Source: Hyaloperonospora brassicae (Eukaryota > Oomycota > Peronosporomycetes > Peronosporales > Peronosporaceae). From it: a stretch of 64,000 nt of DNA. The notes beneath the pieces were generated by a model. That model saw nothing but the letters and a program-made list of their open reading frames with translations. It did not search any database and was not told where the DNA came from. Where the stretch lies: positions 372,001 through 436,000 of the forward strand of contig CANTFL010000086.1 in the NCBI GenBank assembly GCA_947650285.1, given 5' to 3'. Both the position numbers and the translations under genes were made by a program. Positions 23,432 to 32,059 of this stretch are shown one piece after another; the first letter of the stretch is position 1, and every line of letters begins with the position of its first letter.

Positions 23432-24101
23432 ACTGCTCAACTCTTTCGGATAACAAGCAATGATGGGTCCAACCTATACAGATCGAATCGGGTCCAGACT
23501 GTCCATCATCGCTTGTCTTTTCCGCACTTGGGTGATGCACGCGCCCGAACCCGGTCTCTATTCTACCGGAACTCTATTTCGCAGGTCTAGTGGGGGCGTT
23601 AGAGGTCGCGGATTGTGAAGCAAAATGGCTCAATCAGTTTCGCATGCGGCTTTGGATTACGCTACATCCTCCATCCCTCGTCATGACTTGAATCGCAAAC
23701 CTGCTACGCGATCCAAGGTCATAATTGCCGCTTCATCAAATTGCTATTGCACATTCATGATCGCAATGGTAGGTCATCATATTGCATCGCATCATTCATC
23801 CACATCACATCTTGCCAATTTTCGATCTCAATCTCAATCTTTTCATTTTTAGCTACGTAGTAATTCGTTGCATTCCATTTCTCACGTACAAACAAACCCA
23901 TCCTCCAGCATATGCTGCATCGCGCTGACCTGTCCACGTCTTTTCTAAGTACGATTCTCCTTCTCTCGATGCAAACCGAATCGTCGATATTTGTGTTTGG
24001 TACACCACGAACAGCGCCTCCAGTGGAACAGTTTGACTGGTCGGTAGTCGCCGCTACTGCTCACCCACTCGACCGAGCGCCACGAACGCGACTGCTCCAG
24101 A
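23432..24101. other. Upstream region of the PUM3-like gene
   Basis: Transition from the Copia element to the gene island. No gene seen. At about 23788-23825 a CATTCATCC stretch followed by CCAATTTT resembles the initiator / flanking element arrangement described for oomycete core promoters, but the match is loose. Confidence 0.3.
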
Positions 24102-25787
24102 ATGGCAGCGCCCGTGACGTCCCGCTCGGAGCCCAAAGGCAACAAGAGCTACAGCAGACAAACTGGACACAGCGCTACGAAACGCCCCGCTGCCAATGGC
24201 GAGGACGGCAAGAAGTCCTTCATGGACCAGAAACTGGCCAAGAAGCAGCGCAAGATGCAGCGACCGCACTACGAAATGGTGACGCGCGCAAAGGAGATCT
24301 GGAACGTCATTCGGGAGCGGAAGGTGGACAAGAACAAGCGCGCTGCGCTCGTGGACGAGCTGTACCTGCTGGTCAAGGGCAAGATCTACGATGTGGCGGC
24401 TAAGCACGACGCGTCACGCGTCATCCAGTCGCTCATGCAGTACGGCAAGCCCGAACACCGCTCGCAGATCGTGCTGGAGATGAAAGATCAGCTCATTGAG
24501 GTGGCCAAGATGCAGTATGGCTGCTTTCTGGTGCAGAAGATGATCTGCTACGGCAGCGTGGCGGACCGTGCCGCCATTGTCAAGTGTCTGACAGGCCACG
24601 TGGTGCAGGTTGGTACACACAACATCGCTGCCAATGTGCTCGAGTATGCGCAGGAGTATCTGAAGCCGTCTCAGCTCTCCGCGCTCAAGTTGGAGTTCTA
24701 CGGTCGTGAGTTTGCCTACTTTCGCTCGGAGAGTAAGCACAATCTGGCGGACATTATTCGCGCGCATCCGGAAAAGAAGGCGGATGTGCTCAAGCATCTC
24801 TGCAGTATCCTGAACCGCATGGTCGACAAGCAGCTCCTCGGCTTGGCGTTTGTGCAGTCTTTGCTATGGGAGTACTTGTGCAACGCTGAACACGATGAGG
24901 TCATGCACATGGTGGCTAACGTTCGCGACGCTTCGTTGGCGCTGCTTGCTACGCGAAACGGTGCTCGTGTGGTCAACAGGTGCATCTCGCTCGGTGCGGC
25001 GAAGGACCGTAAGCGCATCATCAAGGCCCTCAAGGATAAGGTGCTGGAGGCATGCAACCACCCTAGTGGGTATCTCGTGATCATGCGCATCTTGGATGTG
25101 GTGGACGACTCGGTTCTCGTACAAAAGTCCATTCTGGCAGAGATGAACGATGAGCTGTTTTCGATTGCGATGCACGCTGGTGGACGCAAGATTTTGTTGC
25201 AGCTCTTGTGTCCGTTAAGCGCGAAGTATTTGTCGCACGACGACCTCGTGCTGCTCGAGCCTCCCATGGTGCAATCACCGGAGGATCCAAGTGTCATGGT
25301 GGTCAATTACAAAAAAGACCCGGACGCCCGTCGGATGGAGCTGCTCAAAGGTTTGCTGCCTAAGCTCGAGGAAATGTGCATCGCAAATGCGGCTGAGCTG
25401 ATGCGATCGAAGGAAGGCCGCGACGTGATTGTCGAGGTTGCTAAGCACAGCGAGAGCAATGAACTGGCCGACAGTGTGGCTGCTGCCGTTCTTGAAGAGG
25501 AAGCTGAGCCTCTCTACACCGATGCCAACGGCCACTTTGCTCTGCGCCGCTTGATCATGGAAACCCGTGTGGCAGAGCCTCTACTCACGGCCGCCAAAGA
25601 TCAGTTGTCGAAGTGGGCGGTAAGCAACCGTGGTTCCTTCGTGGTCCTCGCGTTCTTGGAGACTAAACACGCTCCCGCTAACGCGGCCGCCGTGGTGAAG
25701 AAAGCACTCAAGCCTACGATGAAAGATCTGACAAAGCTTGCGGACGCACAGCAGGGTACCAAGTTACTGCTTGAAAAACTAGAATAG
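24102..25787 (+). CDS. PUM3: Pumilio-repeat protein PUM3/Puf6 type
   Basis: A 561-aa protein of the PUM3 (KIAA0020) / Puf6 family, nucleolar RNA-binding proteins that act in 60S ribosomal subunit biogenesis. The N-terminus is basic (AKKQRKMQRPHYEMVTRAKEIWN). Pumilio-type repeats start near residue 95 (IYDVAAKHDASRVIQSLMQYG), continue with LIEVAKMQYGCFLVQKMICYG and VVQVGTHNIAANVLEYAQEY, and resume at residues 275-380 (GARVVNRCISLG, PSGYLVIMRILD, GGRKILLQLLCPL). The last about 170 residues fit the CPL domain found C-terminal in this family. Human and yeast members are about 650 aa, so this one is somewhat short. It has one uninterrupted exon. Assignment is by motif reading. Confidence 0.9.
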   Translation: MAAPVTSRSEPKGNKSYSRQTGHSATKRPAANGEDGKKSFMDQKLAKKQRKMQRPHYEMVTRAKEIWNVIRERKVDKNKRAALVDELYLLVKGKIYDVAAKHDASRVIQSLMQYGKPEHRSQIVLEMKDQLIEVAKMQYGCFLVQKMICYGSVADRAAIVKCLTGHVVQVGTHNIAANVLEYAQEYLKPSQLSALKLEFYGREFAYFRSESKHNLADIIRAHPEKKADVLKHLCSILNRMVDKQLLGLAFVQSLLWEYLCNAEHDEVMHMVANVRDASLALLATRNGARVVNRCISLGAAKDRKRIIKALKDKVLEACNHPSGYLVIMRILDVVDDSVLVQKSILAEMNDELFSIAMHAGGRKILLQLLCPLSAKYLSHDDLVLLEPPMVQSPEDPSVMVVNYKKDPDARRMELLKGLLPKLEEMCIANAAELMRSKEGRDVIVEVAKHSESNELADSVAAAVLEEEAEPLYTDANGHFALRRLIMETRVAEPLLTAAKDQLSKWAVSNRGSFVVLAFLETKHAPANAAAVVKKALKPTMKDLTKLADAQQGTKLLLEKLE

Positions 25788-26080
25788 GGAAGCGATGCAT
25801 TGATCGAACAGCTTTTTGGCCATGTCTTGATAACACTTCAGACGCTTTCGCTTATCGCTCGCTCGCTTTTGATCGTCGTCTCCGGTGCCGACGTTCTTCA
25901 GGCCAACTTTTGATCGATTTTTGATACTTTCGGCTGGGAGTGCGAACGGCGTGAAAAAATACGAAGCGGTGTCACGGAGCTGTCAAGGCATTGTCAGAAG
26001 CTGATGAGGCATTGTCAGTGTGTATTTGTGTGAGTGAGTATCATGTGCAAAGATACCGTGATGGCTCGGCCTTCTTCGCC
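25788..26080. other. Downstream intergenic spacer
   Basis: Nothing recognised in this spacer between the PUM3-like gene and a decayed minus-strand frame. Confidence 0.4.
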
Positions 26081-26860
26081 TTATCGGTCAGCATCACATT
26101 GTAGAAATACGTTAATCAGTCGATCGAAACCACCGCAGACGATATCTGCTGCAAGCTGCTGAAACTTTTGTGGCAATGATGCACCACTTACGCGTAGTAG
26201 CGATTGTGCTGGATGCGTCAACATGGACTCATGTAGTCTCGTCAGTGCATCTTGCAGGGAGGGACAAGCAAACGTTGGCGCCCGACTGGCCAAGAGCAGA
26301 TCCTGCTCAGGCACGACATCTTGATGGCATCAGGCCAATCACTCATGAGCATGACCGCATGAGATCCGCCGAAGAGAGATCATTTCGGCGGGCCAGGAAA
26401 GTCTTTGTGCTAGATGCCAGCCGCAGTCGTGCTTGCCAATGAACGCATCGATCTCGACAAGCGCTTCTGCTGCATTTTTGCTGGCACGATCGCTTTCACG
26501 CAATAGGTCTCAGGACATTTGTCTCAACCTGCTGTACAGGACGAGGTACCGACAAAGTCCGAGTTGCTCACGCGACTTAACATTGCTGTCAAAAAAGAGG
26601 GCATAAATCTCGACGGACATTGTTGTCAAAAAAGATGGCATAAATCTCGACGGACATTGTTGTCAAAAGGTGGCATAAATCTCGACGGACATTGTCGAGC
26701 CTGTGCGATGATTCCCGTGAGCATAGTCGTTTGCGACAATGTCGACCTTGTTGACATTGTCTGCAATATCGCAGCTCACCCAATGCGATAACGGTGACCT
26801 GGGGAGGAAGTACATACACGGCCAAATCGCTACTGCGCTCACGCTTCATACGCCACAACC
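26081..26860 (-). pseudogene. Decayed protein-coding region of unknown family
   Basis: From about 26610 down to 26081 one minus-strand frame reads through about 175 codons with only three interruptions, all TGA (near 26506, 26346 and 26337). The amino-acid content between them is protein-like: ASKNAAEALVEIDAFIGK, CPSLQDALTRLHESML, QKFQQLAADIVCGGFDRLI. Each TGA could derive from CGA by one transition. Upstream the reading enters a 37-bp tandem repeat that changes frame with every unit. I do not recognise the protein. It could also be a spliced gene misread, or chance openness in GC-rich DNA. Confidence 0.35.
26581..26697 (+). repeat. 37-bp tandem repeat, about three units
   Basis: Units begin CATTG(T/C)TGTCAAAA and end GGCATAAATCTCGACGGA; lengths are 37, 37 and 35 bp followed by a partial unit. 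On the minus strand each unit encodes a SVEIYA-FFDNNV-like peptide, but 37 is not a multiple of three, so each repeat shifts the frame. Confidence 0.85.
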
Positions 26861-27463
26861 AGAACTCAGCAGAGAATGAATGTGAATGGAGCCGGTTGGA
26901 CGGTGTGCTGCATTGTGGTATGCCGGTCAGAGGCCTACATCACGTGTCACCATTCACAGAGGTACCGCAGTGGTCGACAAAGACAGCGCTTCGACACCCA
27001 TGACTAAGGCTAGAGGAGACCTTAGTGCTTTTGCTCACCCCCGACCAAAGACATTGGTCGTGCTCTGGTCGCCGTTTGCAAGCCACCCGACGGAAAGTTG
27101 ACGCTACGCTGACCACGTGTCGAGTCAGCGTGACGATGCATACACTAGTTTTCGCCACGGGTCCTGACGATAGCCCAACGTCAACTCTCATGTAGAACGA
27201 CAGAAAATTGGCTATGGGCTCCAGCCATGGGGTCTAGTCATCGACGCGCATCTCCAGCTTTATGGGCTCCCATGGACGGCACTGGACGTGACGTTAGCTC
27301 CTTTGTAACAAAGGCCGTAGGAAGAAGGCCTATCAATACCTCACAAGGTCATGGCGCTACAACGACCGCGCAGGTTTTCGTAGATCGGCTCGACTTGCGG
27401 GAACAGACGAATGGGAGTGCACTGCGCTCAGGCAAACGCCCCAGTTAGGTCGGGACGATAGCA

Positions 27464-28078
27464 ATGGCTCCAGCGATCGTCAAGTTCGGACAGGTTTTTG
27501 ACTCGCTACTCGGTGACTCACCTTATGCCGTGTTGGACATGGAACGAGAGCAGCAGTTGCAGTAGTGAGTCATCAGCTTGCCGAGGACATGCAAGGACCA
27601 TGTTACATTTGTTGAGGAATAGAACTGCGCTGCAGCACTCTATGACAAACGTAGTCGAGAGATGGACCAGAAAGTAGCGGCCCGCCAGCGAGCACAGCAA
27701 TTTCTGAAACGCGTGAGACAGCAGACATGTTCACATCGTGCCCTTGTTTTGGAAGAGAGTCCGAGCGGGCAGGTTTCAAATCATGTAAAGGCGGCCGAAT
27801 GCAAACGGGCGAAGCTTCGGCAAATCCTCGCACCGACATGTCAAATGAAGACTCGGGTCAACAGGAAGGCAGCTGTTTATCAAGCAGCTACGATCGATGA
27901 CCACGGAAGCACAGGTTTTTCGGGCTTCCTTCATCTACAATGTTCGAGCCATAGCGAAGAGAAAGCCTCATCAGGTAGCGTCAGTGATCACGGGTGTTAC
28001 GCTACATGCATGCACGGAGTTGCTGGAGTGCGAACCTGCCAAGTCCTGCTTACAGCAGTCATGATAAGCCTCCTCTAG
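27464..28078 (+). pseudogene. Possible gene remnant, unknown family
   Basis: An ATG at 27464 opens 33 codons (MAPAIVKFGQVFDSLLGDSP... ) that stop at a TAG followed by a GTGAGT. A second frame from 27662 runs 138 codons and starts with a basic helical stretch (RQRAQQFLKRVRQQ). No splice pair between them keeps the frame, so they are either a decayed gene or two chance frames. No domain is recognised. Confidence 0.2.
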
Positions 28079-28777
28079 GTCCCCTCCTCCAGCGCTATCA
28101 TCTTCGCTCAAGAATTTCCAGGTACCTTGCCATCGTCAAAGCGTGTCAATAGACAGTCGAACCGCTCTCTTTCTATCTATCTCTCCTTGTCGCTTAGCGC
28201 TCTCTCCTTGTCGCTTAGCGCTCTCTCTTTGTCGCTTAGTGGAAGGTACTGTCAGGCTACAGCGGGACGGTCGAGTGTGATGGGAACGGGAACAACGCAT
28301 CAAGCAGGAACTACAACGCGTAAATCTATCAACCGACTGCACCTCTTTCATCTCTTGCGATAGTCCCGTTCGGGCGTATTTACTTGTTCGAGTGAAGCTC
28401 CGCGTCGCTAAATAATCGCTGCGACATTGTCCGACGGAACGAACGACGGACCGAAATTGTAGTGCCGTTGCACGAGCAAAAGCGGACGGGCACTGGTGTA
28501 GAAAGGAGCGCCACTTTGCGTCTGTTGTGCGTGTCGCATGGCTTGTTGGACTGTCGTGCGGGCTGATTACTGTCGTCATGTTGTGGAAGCGGTCGTCCGT
28601 GTCGTGCGAACTGTTTCGGCCAATCACGTCACCTGCTTTGCTTGCACCGAAGGGTGAAATGCATTTACATGCTCGACTTTGCGCTCGTCAAGATTCTCCT
28701 TGTCTTGACGAATTTATAAATCATACCAATGGAAGCCATCGAATCTACGTACAGAAGAAAGACTGAAGGGGCCCTCT
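28079..28777. other. Spacer upstream of the HSF-type gene
   Basis: No supported gene. It contains three 21-bp units TCTCTC(C/T)TTGTCGCTTAG at about 28180-28240. A 163-codon minus-strand frame that crosses it repeats the peptide AKRQGES because of these units and shows no domain. Confidence 0.4.
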
Positions 28778-29575
28778 ATGGTTCGACTGCTCACTCTCGA
28801 ACTCGCCCTGTCGCGCGTAAGCACCAATCCCCCAATGGACGTTAAGCACCTACTTAGCAGCGAGACACCACTCGAGTGTCATACATCACCGACAACGTCC
28901 GCCTTCAGCGTCTCCAGCACTTGCGTCACCTCGAGCCCGAACGAGGCGAACCGTGGCTGGGTGGCCCCGTTCCTCTTGCACTTGCACCAGATGCTACGGC
29001 GTGAGGACTCGGCGATCGTTCGCTGGGCAGCGGACGGCCTGGCGTTCCAGATATTGGACAAGCAGGCCATGACGTCGTTGGTCTTGCCAAAGTACTTTAA
29101 GAACAAGAACTTCTCGAGCTTCCAGCGCCAGCTCAACTACTTTGGCTTTCGCAAGTGGAGCAAAGCCCGTGCGCCGTTTCCCACGTACAGTCGCGAGTAC
29201 TTTACGCGGGACAATTACAATCAAATGGCGCTGGTCAAGCGCCAGAGCAAAAAGTTTCGCCAGCGCCGCGTCGCGGCCGGCACACCAGTGCCCGCAACGT
29301 GCCGAGCAGGTGTGCAGTCGACTGCCGCGAGTGCCAGCGACAGGTGCCACGCCCTGTTACCGCATACGCGTGCCGACCCAGCGACTGCTGTCACGTGGAT
29401 GTCCCAGTCCCGTGTCATGTCTCCTACGATGGCGCCCGCATTCGTCCTGCCCGTGCTCTCTCCGACTCGCAAGATGAACAGCAGCTCCAAACTGCCCTCC
29501 ATCCGCGACCTGCCACTCTCACGCGCCATGTCGCACGCCGGTACCGGCCTTACCCGTCCTCGCCTCCTGGCGTAA
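28778..29575 (+). CDS. HSF-type DNA-binding domain protein
   Basis: 265 aa. Residues 61-160 form a heat-shock-factor DNA-binding domain: WVAPFLLHLHQML (family PFL.KL..M), IVRWAADGLAFQILD, LPKYFKNKNFSSFQRQLN with the recognition helix, then YFGFRKW and YFTRDN. HSF-type proteins bind promoter nGAAn elements as nuclear transcription factors. After the domain comes a basic stretch (KRQSKKFRQRR) and a Ser/Pro/Ala-rich tail. I see no clear hydrophobic heptad region (HR-A/B) for trimerisation, so it is shorter than classical HSF1. ATG at 28835 (MDVKHLL) is an alternative start. Confidence 0.88.
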   Translation: MVRLLTLELALSRVSTNPPMDVKHLLSSETPLECHTSPTTSAFSVSSTCVTSSPNEANRGWVAPFLLHLHQMLRREDSAIVRWAADGLAFQILDKQAMTSLVLPKYFKNKNFSSFQRQLNYFGFRKWSKARAPFPTYSREYFTRDNYNQMALVKRQSKKFRQRRVAAGTPVPATCRAGVQSTAASASDRCHALLPHTRADPATAVTWMSQSRVMSPTMAPAFVLPVLSPTRKMNSSSKLPSIRDLPLSRAMSHAGTGLTRPRLLA

Positions 29576-29955
29576 GAACTGTCGTCGTCGCTGTCGTCGC
29601 TGCTATTGTTTCAAATTACTGCCCAACGAGCAGCAAGCAACTCGCTAACTTCAATGGCCCTACTACTATTTAAACACTTTTGTCCCTCGACCAGTCCTTT
29701 CCCTCTCTCGCTCGCTCCCTTTCTCGCTCGCCCGCCCGTCATTCGCCGACAGTATACTTTTCGACGGGTGACGGGATCGTCTAAGGACCTCTCGACCAAC
29801 TTCAACCAGTCGTTCCGAGCGCCTGTCCAAGTGTTGCGATCTTTCGGATTACCGCTTCCCCCCCCCCTCTCCCACTGCACACACGACAACCCCTTTCTCA
29901 CGTCAGCCTCATATCTCCTTCTGCCCACTCGCACCCACATCGCCACCCACCAGTG
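29576..29955. other. Promoter-side spacer of the C69 peptidase gene
   Basis: About 380 bp, pyrimidine-rich (blocks of CTCGCTCGCTC and a C9 run near 29860). No gene or defined promoter element identified. Confidence 0.35.
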
Positions 29956-31917
29956 ATGCTCAACCTGCGGCCGTCGCTGCTTCTGCTGGCGAGCGGCTTG
30001 TTACCGCTCGTACCGGCCTGCACGATGATCGCCGTAGGGCGCAACGCAACAGTGGACGGCTCGACGCTCGTGGCCCATACGGACGACGCCGGATCCGGAG
30101 CAGCCGACCTTCGACTCGTGCGGGTACCTGCCCAGGACTTTGACGAAGGGGCTGTGCGGCACGTGTACAACTTCCATGCGGGGTACCCGCGACTGGTGGC
30201 GACTGGGAGAGGACCCGAGTACGAGCCCAAGAACGAGCACGAGCAGCTCATGACGTCATTGGGTCAGATCGCTCAGGTCCCGCACACGTACGGCTACTTT
30301 GACCAGGACTATGGGTTCATGAACGAAGTGCAGCTCAGTATTGGCGAGAGCACGAGTGGCGCACGGACGGCGGGCTGGCCCAAGGACGCCGGGCCACATG
30401 GCTACAATGTGTTTGGCATTGGCGAGCTCACGAAAGTAGCGCTCGAGCGCTGCGACTCGGCTCGATGTGCGATCCAGACCATGGGCGACTTGGCTGTCCA
30501 GTACGGCTTTTACAGTGAAGACAGCGGCAACCCTGCGCATCCTGGCTACGTGAGCTCAGCAGAGACGCTCGGCCTCACGGACCGGTACGGAGAAGTGTGG
30601 GTCTTCCACGTGCTCACGGGTCCGCAGAACGCAAGTGCAGTGTGGGCGGCGCAGCGCGTGCTGGACACGCACGTGGTCGTCGTGGCGAATGGCTTTGTGA
30701 TTCGTGAGATGGACCTCGACGATCCCGAGCACTTCATGGCGTCCGACAATGTGCATTCGTTTGCAAGAGAGATGGGATGGTGGAAGCCCGAGGAAAGCAC
30801 GTTTGATTTCACTGCTGTGTACGCGTCGCCGACGCCAAATCCGGTGCGCGCGATGTACATGGGGCGTCGGATGTGGCGTGTCTTTGATCTCGTAGCGCCA
30901 TCGTTGCAGCTGGATTCTCGTCTCGGGCATTACCCCGAGTTTCCAACGTACCCGTTTTCAGTCAAACCGGACCGAGCACTCGATGTGTCGGCCGTGACAC
31001 ACTTGCTGCGCGACTACTTCCAAGGCACGCCATACGACTTGTCCAAGGGTCTTGCTGCAGGACCGTTCGGTCTGCCCATGCGCTGGGGAGGCGGCGATAA
31101 AGGTGTTGTGGGTAACTGGGAACGACCGGTATCCATGTACCGCACCGTGTACAGTTTTGTGCTGCAAGCACGCGCTCACCTTCCCGATGCGATCGGCGGC
31201 GTGGCTTGGTACGGCCAGAGCTCTCCACATGCTTCGGTCTACGTGCCCTTTTCATGTGCGCAGCGTGAGGTGCCTTCCGCATACGTCCTTGGGAAGGAAA
31301 GCGAGTTTACGCCTGGTTCTGCGTGGTGGGCCTTCAGCTTTGTGAACAACTGGAGCATGATACGGTTCGACGCCATTAGCAAGGACGTTCGAGCTCGCAT
31401 TGCTGACCTACAGAGTTGGTGCTTTGCTGAGCGAAAGGCGATGGAACATCACGTCACGGCTCACGCCGATTCGTTGACGGCGCCTGAGGTTCTTGCGCAC
31501 TTGCAAGAGCGATCGAATCGATTGGCTTCCAAGGTCGTTGACGAGTGGTGGGCTTTTGCATGGACGCTTGTCGGCAAATTTACCGACGGCTACATCACTA
31601 CTGGCGAAGCACACGAGCAAATGGAGATGCCCGGGTATCCGGAATGGTGGCTCAAGCTCAGTGACTTCTCCAAGTGGCCAGGTGACACGCTATTACCACC
31701 ACATATCCCGGCGCTCGAGAAGCAACTTGAGCTGTTCAAAAGCCGCCAGAACGCGAGTGCCAACGTCGTGTTGCAAGAACCTGCAGCAACGCCTTCGAGC
31801 GCGATTTCAATCACTCAGATTGCCATTGGCTTTGTGATTGGGATCACCGTGGGCGCATCTGCTACTTGGTTTGTTGCATCGCGCCAGCGTCGTTCGGAGT
31901 ATGAGTCCATCGGTTAG
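29956..31917 (+). CDS. Peptidase family C69 (dipeptidase), secreted and membrane-anchored
   Basis: 653 aa from the ATG at 29956 (the codon before it is GTG). A hydrophobic signal segment (LLLLASGLLPLVPA) leads straight into CTMIAVGRNATVDGSTLV, the N-terminus of family C69 Ntn-hydrolases. There Cys, residue 22 here, becomes the catalytic N-terminal nucleophile after processing, and GSTL follows in the family. Further family-like motifs are NEVQLSIGEST and GVVGNWERPVSMYRT. A membrane helix near residues 617-641 (IAIGFVIGITVGASATWFVA) is followed by a short basic tail. This suggests an ectopeptidase or vacuolar enzyme held in the membrane. Possible N-glycosylation sites include NAT, NAS and NWS. 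The stop lies 142 bp from the convergent helicase gene. Confidence 0.88.
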   Translation: MLNLRPSLLLLASGLLPLVPACTMIAVGRNATVDGSTLVAHTDDAGSGAADLRLVRVPAQDFDEGAVRHVYNFHAGYPRLVATGRGPEYEPKNEHEQLMTSLGQIAQVPHTYGYFDQDYGFMNEVQLSIGESTSGARTAGWPKDAGPHGYNVFGIGELTKVALERCDSARCAIQTMGDLAVQYGFYSEDSGNPAHPGYVSSAETLGLTDRYGEVWVFHVLTGPQNASAVWAAQRVLDTHVVVVANGFVIREMDLDDPEHFMASDNVHSFAREMGWWKPEESTFDFTAVYASPTPNPVRAMYMGRRMWRVFDLVAPSLQLDSRLGHYPEFPTYPFSVKPDRALDVSAVTHLLRDYFQGTPYDLSKGLAAGPFGLPMRWGGGDKGVVGNWERPVSMYRTVYSFVLQARAHLPDAIGGVAWYGQSSPHASVYVPFSCAQREVPSAYVLGKESEFTPGSAWWAFSFVNNWSMIRFDAISKDVRARIADLQSWCFAERKAMEHHVTAHADSLTAPEVLAHLQERSNRLASKVVDEWWAFAWTLVGKFTDGYITTGEAHEQMEMPGYPEWWLKLSDFSKWPGDTLLPPHIPALEKQLELFKSRQNASANVVLQEPAATPSSAISITQIAIGFVIGITVGASATWFVASRQRRSEYESIG

Positions 31918-32059
31918 CACAGCGAGTTTGATGAAGAAGAAACGCGCATGTTTCAGCAGACCGTTGTGGTCGCAAGCACCTGGTAAAGGATGCAATCAGA
32001 TTTTACGAGCAGTGCTCGTTACTGATCAAATGGCTGTCTAATCTTGCTGGTAGAATCCA

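Noticed and set aside
24054..25306. Minus-strand frames of 117-196 codons opposite the PUM3-like gene
   Set aside because: Shadows of the pumilio-repeat coding sequence.
28136..28627. 163-codon minus-strand frame upstream of the HSF-type gene
   Set aside because: No domain, skewed Ser/Arg composition, ends in AKRQGES repeats from 21-bp DNA units.
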